Of a stretch of 64,000 bases of DNA, positions 12,666 to 21,794 are shown piece after piece. The notes under the pieces were generated by a model that did no database searches, was not told where the DNA came from, and worked only from the letters and a program-made list of their open reading frames with translations. Origin of the DNA: Azospirillum picis. Lineage in GTDB: Bacteria; Pseudomonadota; Alphaproteobacteria; Azospirillales; Azospirillaceae. The stretch covers positions 62,001 through 126,000 of the forward strand of contig NZ_JAGINO010000024.1 of assembly GCF_017876115.1 (NCBI RefSeq), written 5' to 3'. The position numbers were made by a program, and so were the translations under genes. How positions within the stretch are numbered: the stretch's first letter is position 1; every line of letters starts with the position of its first letter.

Positions 12666-13667
12666 ATGGCGGTGGGACGGACCGGACGCTACCTCTTGCG
12701 GGCCTGCATGCTCGCCGGCCTGCCGGCCGTCCTCGCTGCCTGCGAGGGGCGGCAGTCGGCGCTGGACGCCGCCGGGGCCGCCGCCCGCGACATCCTGGTG
12801 ACCGGCTGGGCTCTGTTCGTCGGCGGCACGGTCATCTTCCTGGCGGTGATGGGGCTGGCGCTCTACGCCGCCCTGGCGCGGCCGGAACGCTTTCCCGGCC
12901 GCCTGTCCTGGGTGGTCGGCGGCGGCCTGCTGTTCCCGGTGGTCACGCTGACGGCGTTGCAGATCCACGAATTCGGGCTGGCCCGTCGCCTCGCCGTCCT
13001 GGCGCCCGACCCGGCGCTGGTGGTCGAGGTCACCGGCGTCATGTGGTGGTGGGACGTCCGCTATCATGCGGACGGCGCCGATCCGGTGCGGGGCGCCAAC
13101 GAGATCGTGCTGCCGGCCGGCCGGCCGGTCGAGCTGCGGGTGACGAGCGCCGACGTCATCCACAGCTTCTGGGTGCCGTCGCTGGCCGGCAAGATCGACA
13201 TGATCCCCGGCCATGTGAACCGGCTGCCGGTCGTCGCCGAGAGGCCCGGCCTCTACCGCGGCCAGTGCGCCGAATATTGCGGCGCCCAGCACGCCCTGAT
13301 GGCCTTCGACGTCCGCGTCCTGCCGGCCGGCGAGTTCGACGCCTGGCTCGCCGCCCGCCGCCGCCCGCCGCCCGAGCCGGCGACGCCCGAACTGGCCCGC
13401 GGGCGCGACGCCTTCTTCGCCGTCGGCTGCCATGCGTGCCACGCCGTGCACGGCACGGCCGCCGACGGCCTCGTCGGCCCGGACCTCAGCGGCATCGGCG
13501 CCCGGCCGTCGCTGGCCGCCGGAACGCTGCCCAACCGGGTGGAGACGATCGCCGCCTGGATCCAGGCCGCCCAGCACATCAAGCCCGAAAGCCGCATGCC
13601 GTCCTTCGACGTGATGGACGGCGACACCCTGCATGCCATGGCCGCCTGGCTGGAGAGCCTGAAATGA
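12666..13667 (+). CDS. second cytochrome c oxidase subunit II with fused cytochrome c domain
   Basis: Subunit II of a second haem-copper oxidase, 333 residues. A lipoprotein-like signal (PAVLAACEG, candidate lipid Cys) and two membrane helices precede the cupredoxin domain. It has the tryptophan-rich GVMWWWDVRYH motif, a CuA His in DVIHSF and the cluster C201-E203-C205-H209-M212. A C-terminal cytochrome c domain has C255-x-x-C258-H259 (CHACH) and a late methionine in RMPSFDVM. The gene is divergent from actA and overlaps the next gene as ATGA. It is only distantly similar to the subunit II at 2470-3483, so it is a separate oxidase and not a recent duplicate. Confidence 0.93.
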   Translation: MAVGRTGRYLLRACMLAGLPAVLAACEGRQSALDAAGAAARDILVTGWALFVGGTVIFLAVMGLALYAALARPERFPGRLSWVVGGGLLFPVVTLTALQIHEFGLARRLAVLAPDPALVVEVTGVMWWWDVRYHADGADPVRGANEIVLPAGRPVELRVTSADVIHSFWVPSLAGKIDMIPGHVNRLPVVAERPGLYRGQCAEYCGAQHALMAFDVRVLPAGEFDAWLAARRRPPPEPATPELARGRDAFFAVGCHACHAVHGTAADGLVGPDLSGIGARPSLAAGTLPNRVETIAAWIQAAQHIKPESRMPSFDVMDGDTLHAMAAWLESLK

Positions 13668-16207
13668 GCGTGAATCCCACCGGCGGCCGCGACGGCATGC
13701 CCAGCCCGCTTCCCCGCCCGGCGGGGGAGGAGACGGCCCTGCGCCGCGTCTGGCGGATGCCGCGCGGCCTGTCGCTGCTGACCGAGCTGAACAACAACAT
13801 CGTCGGCGTCTGGTACATCGGCACCGCCCTGCTGTTCTTCGCGGTCGCCGGGCTGCTGGCGCTGGTCATGCGGGTCCAGCTCGCGGTGCCGGAGAACGGG
13901 CTGCTCGACCACGGCACCTACAACCAGTTCTTCACCGTCCACGGCACCGGCATGATGTTCCTGTTCGCCGTGCCGATCGTCGAGGCCATCGGCGTCTACA
14001 TGCTGCCGGCGATGCTGGCGGCGCGCGACCTTCCCTTTCCCCGGCTGTCGGCCTTCGCCTTCTGGGCCTATTTCTTCGGCGGGGTCGCCTTCTTCTGCTC
14101 GCTGGTCTTCGACGCCGCCCCGGACGGCGGCTGGTTCATGTACCCGCCGCTGACCAGCTACGAATTCTCGCCCGGCATCAACGCCGACTTCTGGCTGCTG
14201 GGCATCGGCTTCATCGAGATTTCCGCCATCGCCGGCGCCATCGAGATCGTGGTCGGCATCCTGCGCACCCGCCCGCCCGGCATGACGCTGGACAAGCTGC
14301 CGATCTACGCCTGGTCGATGCTGGTGATGGCGGGGATGATCATCTTCGCCTTCCCCGCGGTCATCGTCGCCACCGGGCTGCTGGAGATCGAGCGCGCCTT
14401 CCACTGGCCCTTCTTCATCGCCGCCAAGGGCGGCGACCCGCTGCTCTGGCAGCACCTGTTCTGGTTCTTCGGGCACCCGGAGGTCTATATCATCTTCCTG
14501 CCGGCCGCCGGCCTGGTGTCGATGATGGTGCCGACGCTGGCCCGCCGGCCGCTGGTCGGCCACAACTGGGTGGTGCTGGCGCTGGTGGGGACCGGCTTCT
14601 TCAGCTTCGGGCTGTGGGTCCACCACATGTTCGCCACCGGCATCCCGTCGCTGTCCCTCAGCTTCTTCTCCGCCGCCAGCATGGCGGTAGCGGTGCCGAG
14701 CGGCATCCAGGTCTTCGCCTGGATCGCCACGCTTGGGGCCGGCCGCGTGCAATGGACGGCGGCGGCCCACTTCCTGTTCGGCTTCCTCTTCATCTTCGTC
14801 CTCGGCGGGCTGACCGGGGTGATGGTGGCGGTGGTGCCCTTCGACTGGCAGGTGCACGACAGCTACTTCATCGTCGCCCACCTCCATTATGTGCTGATCG
14901 GCGGCATGGTCTTCCCGGTCTTCGCCGGCCTCTACCACTGGTGGCCGACGCTGAACGGCCGCCTGCTGTCGGAGCGGCTGGGGCGCTGGGCCTTCTGGCT
15001 GATGTTCGTCGGCTTCAACGTCGCCTTCTTCCCCATGCACCTCAGCGGCCTGCTCGGCATGCCGCGGCGCGTCTACACCTATCCCGGCGACCTCGGCTGG
15101 AACGTGCTGAACCTCGTCTCGACCGTCGGCGCCTTCGTCCTGGCGCTGGGGGTGCTGCTGGTCTTCGCCGACATGGCGCGCAGCGCCTTCGGCGGCGGCC
15201 GCAAGTCGCCGCCCAACCCCTGGAACGCCGGCACGCTGGAATGGCTGCCCAACGAGAACTACGCCACCCGCAGCATCCCGCACGTCACCGGCCTCTACCC
15301 GCTGTGGGACAATCCGGACCTGCCGCGCGAGGTGGCGGAAGGCGCGCATTTCCTGCCCGGCGCCCCGACCGGCCGGCGCGAGACGATCGTCACCAGCCCG
15401 ATCGAGGCCAAGCCGCAGTACCTGATGCCGCTGCCCGGCCCCCACTGGGCGCATTTCCTGGCCGGCCTGTTCACCGCGGCGCATTTCCTCTGCCTGACCG
15501 TGCAATGGTACTACGCGTCCCTGGTCCCGGCGGTGCTGGCCGTCGCCATGGTGATGTGGTGGCTGTGGGAGCTGGACAAGGGCGCCGACAGCCCGCCGCA
15601 GGACGTCGGCGGCGGCTGGCGCGTGCCGGTCTACGTGCAGGGGCCGGCCAACCATTCCTGGTGGGCGATGGTGGTGCTGCTGCTGGTGGACGGCACCGCC
15701 TTCGCCTGCCTGGTCTTCACCTATGTCTTCCTGTGGACCGTCAGCCCCGACGTCTGGCCGCAAGCCGGCCAACTGGCCGCTCTCCCCGGCCTGCCCTGGC
15801 TGGCCGGCGGGCTGGCGTTGTGGGGGCTGTCGGCGCTGGCCATCGGCTGGGCACGGCGTTCGGTCGACCGCAACCGCCACGGCGGGGTCCGCCTCGGCCT
15901 CGGCCTCGCCTGGATCGCCATGGTGGCGGGGGTGGTGGTGGACGCCTGGGCCCAGATCGGCACCGGCCTCAGCGGCTCGGCCAGCGCCTATGGGGCGATC
16001 ACCTACATGCTGGTGGGCTGGCAGGGCTTCCATGTCGGGGTGATGACGCTCATGCTGGGCTATACGCTGGCGCGGTCCCTTGCCGGGCTGCTGCACGCCG
16101 AGCGGCGGGTGACGCTCGACAACACCATGCTGATGGGCTGGTACAGCGCGGCGCAGGGCGGGGCCGCCCTGCTGCTTCTCCACCTGTTTCCCCGCCTCGC
16201 CATATGA
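13664..16207 (+). CDS. fused cytochrome c oxidase subunit I-III
   Basis: About 847 residues, with subunit I and subunit III joined in one chain. The first ~550 residues carry subunit I hallmarks: FFTVHGTGMMFLF, FWFFGHPEVYIIFLPAAG (CuB His plus cross-linked Tyr), WVHHMFATG and DSYFIVAHLHYVLIGG. The last ~230 residues form a subunit III-like helical bundle, recognisable from HSWWAMVVLLLVDGTAFACL and YMLVGWQGFHVG. Such I-III fusions are known in some caa3/ba3-type oxidases. The ATG at 13664 overlaps the subunit II stop. A longer upstream frame is not used because it lies inside the subunit II gene. Confidence 0.94.
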   Translation: MSVNPTGGRDGMPSPLPRPAGEETALRRVWRMPRGLSLLTELNNNIVGVWYIGTALLFFAVAGLLALVMRVQLAVPENGLLDHGTYNQFFTVHGTGMMFLFAVPIVEAIGVYMLPAMLAARDLPFPRLSAFAFWAYFFGGVAFFCSLVFDAAPDGGWFMYPPLTSYEFSPGINADFWLLGIGFIEISAIAGAIEIVVGILRTRPPGMTLDKLPIYAWSMLVMAGMIIFAFPAVIVATGLLEIERAFHWPFFIAAKGGDPLLWQHLFWFFGHPEVYIIFLPAAGLVSMMVPTLARRPLVGHNWVVLALVGTGFFSFGLWVHHMFATGIPSLSLSFFSAASMAVAVPSGIQVFAWIATLGAGRVQWTAAAHFLFGFLFIFVLGGLTGVMVAVVPFDWQVHDSYFIVAHLHYVLIGGMVFPVFAGLYHWWPTLNGRLLSERLGRWAFWLMFVGFNVAFFPMHLSGLLGMPRRVYTYPGDLGWNVLNLVSTVGAFVLALGVLLVFADMARSAFGGGRKSPPNPWNAGTLEWLPNENYATRSIPHVTGLYPLWDNPDLPREVAEGAHFLPGAPTGRRETIVTSPIEAKPQYLMPLPGPHWAHFLAGLFTAAHFLCLTVQWYYASLVPAVLAVAMVMWWLWELDKGADSPPQDVGGGWRVPVYVQGPANHSWWAMVVLLLVDGTAFACLVFTYVFLWTVSPDVWPQAGQLAALPGLPWLAGGLALWGLSALAIGWARRSVDRNRHGGVRLGLGLAWIAMVAGVVVDAWAQIGTGLSGSASAYGAITYMLVGWQGFHVGVMTLMLGYTLARSLAGLLHAERRVTLDNTMLMGWYSAAQGGAALLLLHLFPRLAI

Positions 16208-16228
16208 CCCTGCCGTGTGAGGACCGTC

Positions 16229-16591
16229 ATGGCGCATCGCAGCTTCGCCGTCACCTTCGCCGCCCTGATGTCGCCCTTCCTGGTCTGGGCGGCCCATTTC
16301 GGGCTGGTCTACGGCATCAACGGCATCATCTGTGCCCGCCACCTGCAGGACGCCCGCCTGCTGGGATACCCGCTGTCGCCGGCCCTGATCGGCATCGTGA
16401 CCGTTCTGGCCCTGCTCTGGGTCGCGATGCTGATGGCGCGGGCGCTGGGCGGCCATGGCCCCGCCGACCATGTCGCCGCCGAGGATCCCCGCCGCTTCGC
16501 CCGCTGGTTCGTGGCGGCCGGCGCCGGGACGGCGCTGGTCGCCATCCTGTGGGTCGCCCTGCCGGCGCTGATGGTGCCGGCCTGCGGCTGA
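16229..16591 (+). CDS. small membrane protein following the second oxidase
   Basis: Hypothetical protein of about 120 residues with three hydrophobic segments (SPFLVWAAHFGLVYGI, SPALIGIVTVLALLWVAMLM and a C-terminal ALVAILWVALPALMVP). It resembles small membrane proteins often placed after I-III fused oxidases, but I do not recognise a named family. I chose ATG 16229 because aggacc lies about seven bases upstream. A GTG at 16217 in frame has no such site. It lies 21 bp after the oxidase gene, so it is very likely the third gene of that operon and may act in assembly. Confidence 0.7.
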   Translation: MAHRSFAVTFAALMSPFLVWAAHFGLVYGINGIICARHLQDARLLGYPLSPALIGIVTVLALLWVAMLMARALGGHGPADHVAAEDPRRFARWFVAAGAGTALVAILWVALPALMVPACG

Positions 16592-16831
16592 GGCGGGAGG
16601 CGGCCGGGGCCGCCCCCCGTGCGGCCTCCTTCGAACCGTCAGGCCGTACCGCCGGTCCACCCCCCCGATGGTGGAGGCAGATGCCGTGCCAAGCGGGGGG
16701 TACACCTTGGTGCAGTGACCTTTCCCCCCGGACTTTGCGTAGGGTCGGCAGGCTGAAACCGCTCCGCCCGACCCGGGCCGCAGCGCCGGAGGCGCCGTTT
16801 TCAGTAGGCCGACCTGGAGGGAGTGTCCCGC

Positions 16832-18010
16832 ATGACCGACGCCGCCGCGCCACCGCAGATCTCGGGGCACCAGCCGTCCCAACCTCCTCCTCCTCCTCCG
16901 CCGCCGCCGCCGCCGCCCGCCGCCGCCCCGCCGGTGGCCTGGAGCCCCTGGCTGGTGCGGCTGGCCGTGCTGGGGCTGGCGGTGGTGCTGGTGGTCGCCC
17001 TGGCGACGCGCTGGGACCTGTGGGTGGGCTCGGCCAAGCGCCAGACCACCAACGACGCCTACCTGCAATCCGACATCACGCCGCTGTCGTCCCAGGTGTC
17101 GGGCGTGGTCCGCGACATGCCGGTCGTCGACTTCCAGCGGGTGCGGGCCGGCGATCCGGTCGCGGTGGTGGTGGACGACGACTACCGCGCCCGCGTCGAA
17201 CAGGCGGAGGCGGCACTGGCGGCGGCCGATGCGGCCATCGCCCAGCTCGACATCCAGAAGCGCACCCAGCGCGCCCTGGTCGATCAGGCCGAGGCGAACG
17301 TCCATGGGCTGGAGGCCGAGGCCTGGAGGGCGCGGCTGGAGGAGGCGCGGCAGCGCTCGCTGACCGAGCAGGGGGTGGCCGGCACCCTGCAGGCGCTGCA
17401 GCAGGCCCAGGCCACCGCCCGCCGCGCCCAGGCGGCGCTGGAGGGCGGCCAGGCCCAGGTCGACCAGCAGAAGGCGGCGCTCGACGGCATCGACGTCCAG
17501 GTGCGGCAGGCCGAGGCCACCCGGCAGCAGCGTCAGGCCGACCTCGATCTCGCCCGCATCACGCTGGAGCGCACGACCATCCGCGCGCCGGCCGACGGCA
17601 TGGTCGGGCAGCGGCAGGTCCGCCCTGGGCAGTATGTCGGCCAGGGCAGCCAGATCATCACGCTGGTGCCGCTCCCGTCCGTATGGGTGATCGCCAACTT
17701 CAAGGAGACCCAGATGACCCGCATCCGCGCCGGGCAGCCGGCGACGATCCGGGTCGACACCTTTCCCGACACCGCGCTCACCGGCCGGGTTTCCGGCGAA
17801 TCACCGGCCAGCGGCAGCCAGTTCGCCCTGCTGCCGCCGGAGAACGCCACCGGCAACTTCACCAAGATCGTCCAGCGCATCCCGGTGAAGATCGTCCTCG
17901 ACAGCCCCAACCCGCTGCAGGACCGGCTGCGGCCCGGCATGTCGGTGGTCGTCACCGTCGACACCGAAAGCACGGCCGGGGAAAGCACGGCCGGGGAGGG
18001 CGGATCGTGA
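16832..18010 (+). CDS. EmrA-type membrane fusion protein (HlyD family)
   Basis: Periplasmic adaptor of a major-facilitator efflux system, about 392 residues. The order is a short cytoplasmic tail with a run of 12 prolines, one membrane helix (about residues 43-64), a lipoyl half-motif (QSDITPLSSQVSGVV), a long alpha-helical hairpin rich in Ala/Gln/Glu, the second lipoyl half (TIRAPADGMVGQ) and the beta-barrel with the VIANFKETQ signature of EmrA proteins. The ATG at 16832 has ggagggag eight bases upstream. A GTG three codons earlier is too close to that site. The gene overlaps the transporter gene as GTGA. The proline run is unusual and may vary in length. Confidence 0.92.
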   Translation: MTDAAAPPQISGHQPSQPPPPPPPPPPPPAAAPPVAWSPWLVRLAVLGLAVVLVVALATRWDLWVGSAKRQTTNDAYLQSDITPLSSQVSGVVRDMPVVDFQRVRAGDPVAVVVDDDYRARVEQAEAALAAADAAIAQLDIQKRTQRALVDQAEANVHGLEAEAWRARLEEARQRSLTEQGVAGTLQALQQAQATARRAQAALEGGQAQVDQQKAALDGIDVQVRQAEATRQQRQADLDLARITLERTTIRAPADGMVGQRQVRPGQYVGQGSQIITLVPLPSVWVIANFKETQMTRIRAGQPATIRVDTFPDTALTGRVSGESPASGSQFALLPPENATGNFTKIVQRIPVKIVLDSPNPLQDRLRPGMSVVVTVDTESTAGESTAGEGGS

Positions 18011-19611
18011 GCGCCGATGCCGCCGGGGAACCGGCCGCCCGCCGTTTCCCGCTGCTGCCGCTGCGGCGTCCGGCCCAGGCCGCCCCGCCGGTCCTGACGC
18101 ATCATCCGCTCATCGGCCTGCTGGGGGTGCTGCTCGGGGCGCTGGTCTCCACCCTGACCTCGCGCATCACCACCTTCGGGTTGGCCGACATCCGCGGGGC
18201 GATCGGCGCCGGCTTCGACGAGGGGGCGTGGATCACCACCGCCTACACGGTGGCGCAGATGCTGGTGGCGCCGGCCGCCGCCTTCCTCGGCGTGGTCTTC
18301 GGGCCGCGGCGGGTGCTGCTGGTCTCCTCCGTCACCTACGGGCTGGCGACGCTGGCCCTGCCGCTGACCGGGACGCTGACCGGGGTGCTGACCTTCCAGG
18401 TGCTGGCCGGGCTGTCGTCGGGCACCTTCATCCCGCTGACCATCGGCTTCATCGTCCGCAACCTGCCGCCGCGCTATCTGGTCTACGGCATCGCCATCTA
18501 CGCGATGAACGTCGAGCTGTCGCTGAACTTCTCCGCCTCCATCGAGGGGTGGGTGATCGAGAATCTCGACTGGCGCTGGCTGTTCTGGGACACGGCGATG
18601 CTGGCGCCGCTGATGGCGCTGTGCGTCCATTTCGGCATGCCGGCCGAACCGGTGCGCCGCGACCTGCTCAAGGACGGGGACTGGTGGGGGATCGGCTACG
18701 CCAGCCTCGGCTTCGCGCTGCTCTATGCCGCGCTCGACCAGGGCAACCGGCTGGACTGGTTCAACTCCGGCCTCATCATCGGGCTGTTCCTCGGCGGCGC
18801 GCTGCTGATCGCCGCCTTCATCGTGCAGGAGCTGACCTGTCCCAAGCCCTGGATCACCTTCAGCGTCCTGTTCCGCGGCAACATCCCGCTGCTGTGCCTG
18901 CTGCTGGTGCTGCTGCGGCTGATCATGCTGTCGACCGCCTATCTCGTGCCGCAGTTCCTCATCACGGTGAACAACTACCGGGCGCTGGAGGTGGGGGACA
19001 CGCTGCTGCTGATCGCATTGCCGCAATTCCTGTTGGCGCCCCTGGTCGGCACGCTGCTGCGGCATGCCGATCCCCGCGTGGTGATGGCCGCCGGCTTCGT
19101 CGCGGTCGGGCTGGCCTGCTGGCTCGCCTCGCACCTGACGGCGGACTGGATCGGCGCCGACTTCCTGCCCTCGCAGATGCTCCAGGCCTTCGGCCAGTCC
19201 TTCGCGATGACCTCGCTGATCTTCTTCAACGTCAAGAACCTGTCGCCCGCCCACATCCTGGCGCTCGGCGCGCTGATGCAGACCGCGCGCCTGCTGGGCG
19301 GCGAGCTGGGGGCCGCCTTCATGCAGACCTTCGTCCGCATGCGCGAGCAGTTCCACAGCTTCCGGCTGGTCTCCGACGTGGTGGTGGGCGATGTCGACAC
19401 CGTCCAGCGGGTGGCCGGCACCGTCGCGCGGGTGGCGGCCCGCTCGACCGGGAACGAGGAGGCGACGCAGCGGGCGCTGTCGCTGCTGTCGGCGACGGTG
19501 CGCAAGCAGGCCTATGTGCTGACCTACATCGACGGCTTCCTGGTCATCGCCTGGTTCATCGTCGGCGGCCTGCTGCTGATCGCCCTGCTGCGCCCGGCGC
19601 CGAAGCCTTGA
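18007..19611 (+). CDS. EmrB-type MFS drug:H+ antiporter (DHA2 family)
   Basis: Polytopic transporter of about 534 residues, the size of 14-helix DHA2 proteins. It starts with GTG at 18007, overlapping the emrA-like stop as GTGA, so expression is coupled. Family features include TLTSRITTFGLADIRGAIG in helix 1, DEGAWITTAYTVAQM and the RRVLLVSSVTYGL loop. A large region near the C-terminus (VRMREQFHSFRLV) resembles the periplasmic loop of EmrB relatives. With its adaptor it should export hydrophobic toxicants across both membranes together with a TolC-type channel encoded elsewhere. Confidence 0.9.
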   Translation: MSADAAGEPAARRFPLLPLRRPAQAAPPVLTHHPLIGLLGVLLGALVSTLTSRITTFGLADIRGAIGAGFDEGAWITTAYTVAQMLVAPAAAFLGVVFGPRRVLLVSSVTYGLATLALPLTGTLTGVLTFQVLAGLSSGTFIPLTIGFIVRNLPPRYLVYGIAIYAMNVELSLNFSASIEGWVIENLDWRWLFWDTAMLAPLMALCVHFGMPAEPVRRDLLKDGDWWGIGYASLGFALLYAALDQGNRLDWFNSGLIIGLFLGGALLIAAFIVQELTCPKPWITFSVLFRGNIPLLCLLLVLLRLIMLSTAYLVPQFLITVNNYRALEVGDTLLLIALPQFLLAPLVGTLLRHADPRVVMAAGFVAVGLACWLASHLTADWIGADFLPSQMLQAFGQSFAMTSLIFFNVKNLSPAHILALGALMQTARLLGGELGAAFMQTFVRMREQFHSFRLVSDVVVGDVDTVQRVAGTVARVAARSTGNEEATQRALSLLSATVRKQAYVLTYIDGFLVIAWFIVGGLLLIALLRPAPKP

Positions 19612-19681
19612 AGGTTGGGTCCTGAGAGCCGGGTCTTTGAAGGTCGGGCCTTTGAAGGTTGGGCCGTGCAGGTCGCGCCGC

Positions 19682-19715
19682 GAAGCCCGGCGGCGTGAGG
19701 CCCCCGCCGGGCTTC
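19682..19715. terminator. perfect 12-bp inverted repeat between convergent genes
   Basis: gaagcccggcgg (19682-19693) pairs exactly with ccgccgggcttc (19704-19715) across a 10-base loop. It lies between the stops of the efflux gene (plus) and the chemoreceptor gene (minus), where a bidirectional terminator is expected. There is no clear T-run on either side, so termination may be weak or assisted. A short degenerate direct repeat (gaaggttggg / gaaggtcggg / gaaggttggg) precedes it at 19612-19665. Confidence 0.6.
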
Positions 19716-19732
19716 ACGCCGCCGGCGGGCGG

Positions 19733-21211
19733 TCAGCGGACCAGGACGTGCGCCGCCTCCTTGGTGCGGCCGACGGCGCCGGCCACCTGCTGCACCGCGG
19801 CCGAGATGGCGGTGATGTTGGAAGTGACCGTCGACACCGCGGCGGACGCGCTCTGCATGCCCGACGACATGGTCTGGGTCACGGCGCTCTGCTCCTCGAC
19901 CGCCGACGCCGTGCCGGTCACATGCTCCCGCACGGTCGCGACGGCCTCGCGGATGGCGGCGAGCGCGTTGGCGACCTCGGTGGAGGTGGTCTGGATGCCC
20001 TCGATCTCGGCGGAGATCTGCTCGGTCGCCTTGCCGGCCTGGTTGGCGAGGTTCTTCACCTCCGACGCCACGACGGCGAAGCCCTTGCCGGCCTCGCCGG
20101 CCCGCGCCGCCTCGATGGTGGCATTCAGCGCCAGCAGGTTGATCTGGCCGGCGATGCTGTTGATCAGCCCGACGATCCCGTTCATCGCCTGGGCGGCGGC
20201 CGCCAGCCGGTCGGTGCTTTCCGCCACCGTGACGGTGCGGTCGAAGGCGCCGTCGGTCGCCGCGCGGGCGCGGGTCATGCTCTGCGCGATCTCGCCGATC
20301 GAGGCCACCAGCTCCTCCGCGCTGGCCGCGACCATCTGCACGCTGGCCGAGGTGGAATCCGCGGCGGCGGCGGCGGTGGCGGCCTCGCTAGTCGACTGGT
20401 GGAGCGCCTGATCCACCTCGCCGAAATTCCTGTCGATCAGGAGCTTCAGGTTGTTCAGCAGCGTGACCTGCGCGGTGACGTCCACCGCGAACTTCACGAC
20501 CTTCGCCACCTTCCCCGTCTCGTCGAAGATCGGGTTGTAGGCGCCTTCGATCCAGACCGCCTCGCCGGCCTTGGTGATCCGCTTGTACTGCGCCGCCTGG
20601 AACTCGCCCCGCTTCAGGGTGTCCCAGAACAGGGCGTATTCGGAACTGCTGCGGTAGGACGCCTCGACGAACATGCTGTGGTGCTTGCCGACCACCTCGT
20701 CCAGGCGGTAGCCCATCGCCCGCAGGAAGTTCTCGTTGGCCCTGGTGATGATGCCGTCGGTGGTGAACTCGATCACCGCCTGCGACCGGCTGATCGCCGC
20801 CATCTGCGCCGCATAGTCGAGGTTTTCGAGCCGCTCCTTGGCGTCGGCCCATTCGACCACGAAGCCGATGCGCTTGCCGTTCTCGGTCAGCGGCGTGACC
20901 AGCAGGTCGAACTGGTGGCCGCCGACCTTGATGGTGGCGCCGTAAGGCTTGGTCAATCGGCCCAGCAACTGGCGCTGGTGGCCCGGATTCTTGTGGAAGA
21001 TGTCGATGTTGCTGCCGACCAGACGGCTGACGTCGAGCCGCGGAAGCTCCTTGCGCAGGTCCGCCTCCGCCTCGCGCAGCAGCGCCACCACCGCGGGATT
21101 GACGTGGACGATGGTCAAATCCTCGTCCGCGACCATCACCTTCGCCCGCAAGGCATCGAGCGCCGCCATCTTGCGGGCCAATGCCTGATTGTTTCTTGCG
21201 CGCCCGAACAT
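19733..21211 (-). CDS. soluble PAS-PAS methyl-accepting chemotaxis receptor (AerC-like)
   Basis: Chemoreceptor of about 492 residues with no membrane segment. Two PAS domains come first, the first around [15 protein letters not shown] and the second around [19 protein letters not shown] with [10 protein letters not shown]. Then follows the methyl-accepting signalling domain with the highly conserved hairpin tip [20 protein letters not shown]. This architecture matches AerC-type energy-taxis receptors of Azospirillum, which bind FAD in PAS, but the ligand here is inferred. I start at ATG 21211 (MFGRARNN). An in-frame ATG at 21265 would add 18 residues. The C-terminus lacks a CheR-docking pentapeptide. 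Confidence 0.88.
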   Translation of the reverse strand: MFGRARNNQALARKMAALDALRAKVMVADEDLTIVHVNPAVVALLREAEADLRKELPRLDVSRLVGSNIDIFHKNPGHQRQLLGRLTKPYGATIKVGGHQFDLLVTPLTENGKRIGFVVEWADAKERLENLDYAAQMAAISRSQAVIEFTTDGIITRANENFLRAMGYRLDEVVGKHHSMFVEASYRSSSEYALFWDTLKRGEFQAAQYKRITKAGEAVWIEGAYNPIFDETGKVAKVVKFAVDVTAQVTLLNNLKLLIDRNFGEVDQALHQSTSEAATAAAAADSTSASVQMVAASAEELVASIGEIAQSMTRARAATDGAFDRTVTVAESTDRLAAAAQAMNGIVGLINSIAGQINLLALNATIEAARAGEAGKGFAVVASEVKNLANQAGKATEQISAEIEGIQTTSTEVANALAAIREAVATVREHVTGTASAVEEQSAVTQTMSSGMQSASAAVSTVTSNITAISAAVQQVAGAVGRTKEAAHVLVR

Positions 21212-21794
21212 CTCCAACCGCCTCGCCGATGCCTGCCAGATACCGGCCATAGTACATACGACCATTTCCCGCGGCAGCAGAAAAAATTCGCTAAATTGTG
21301 ATATTATAAGGAGTGGCCCTGATTGCTACCTCGGTCATCCAGTGCAGGCACAGTGACGCGGCTCCCTCTGCTCAATGAACACCAGCATATTCAAAGACGA
21401 TAATATGAAATCTTAACGAAAGGTTTGCGGCTATGCTCTGGAAGGTTGTCGAGGGCATGGACGACGTCCTGCCGATCAGTAAGACGCCGAACCTTTCCTA
21501 TGGCAGGGGCTGCGGCGTCCGGCAACGGAGCGCTATCGCCCCACCGCCCACCGCCCACCGCCCACCGCCTATCAGCCATGGCCCAGCCTGCCGCGAAGCG
21601 TCGTGGGCTGCGTTGAAGACTCGCCTCCATCGGAAGGTTGCCCGCTCTCCCCGGCGTGGCCGGTGGAGCGTGCATCACATACCTCCACCTGAAGCTTAAA
21701 TGTCTCCGTGATTTCCCCTAATGGTACGTGTATCGTTGCCTCGCACCAATTCCAAAACAGGTGATCATAAGCTCGCCGACATCCAGGAGGCTCC
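21212..21794. other. intergenic region with AT-rich patch and 7-bp tandem repeat
   Basis: No supported gene. Near 21280-21320 there is an AT-rich patch (ttcgctaaattgtgatat) that probably includes the promoter of the chemoreceptor gene on the minus strand. At 21541-21570 there are about four tandem copies of a caccgcc-type heptamer. The segment just before 21795 (aggaggctcc) supplies the ribosome-binding site of the next gene. Confidence 0.5.

Noticed and set aside
13253-17305. A 1350-residue frame antisense to the second oxidase
   Set aside because: It crosses several real plus-strand genes and consists of low-complexity residues.
21541-21570. Heptamer repeats as a regulatory site
   Set aside because: They look like a short GC-rich tandem repeat with no nearby regulator or dyad.
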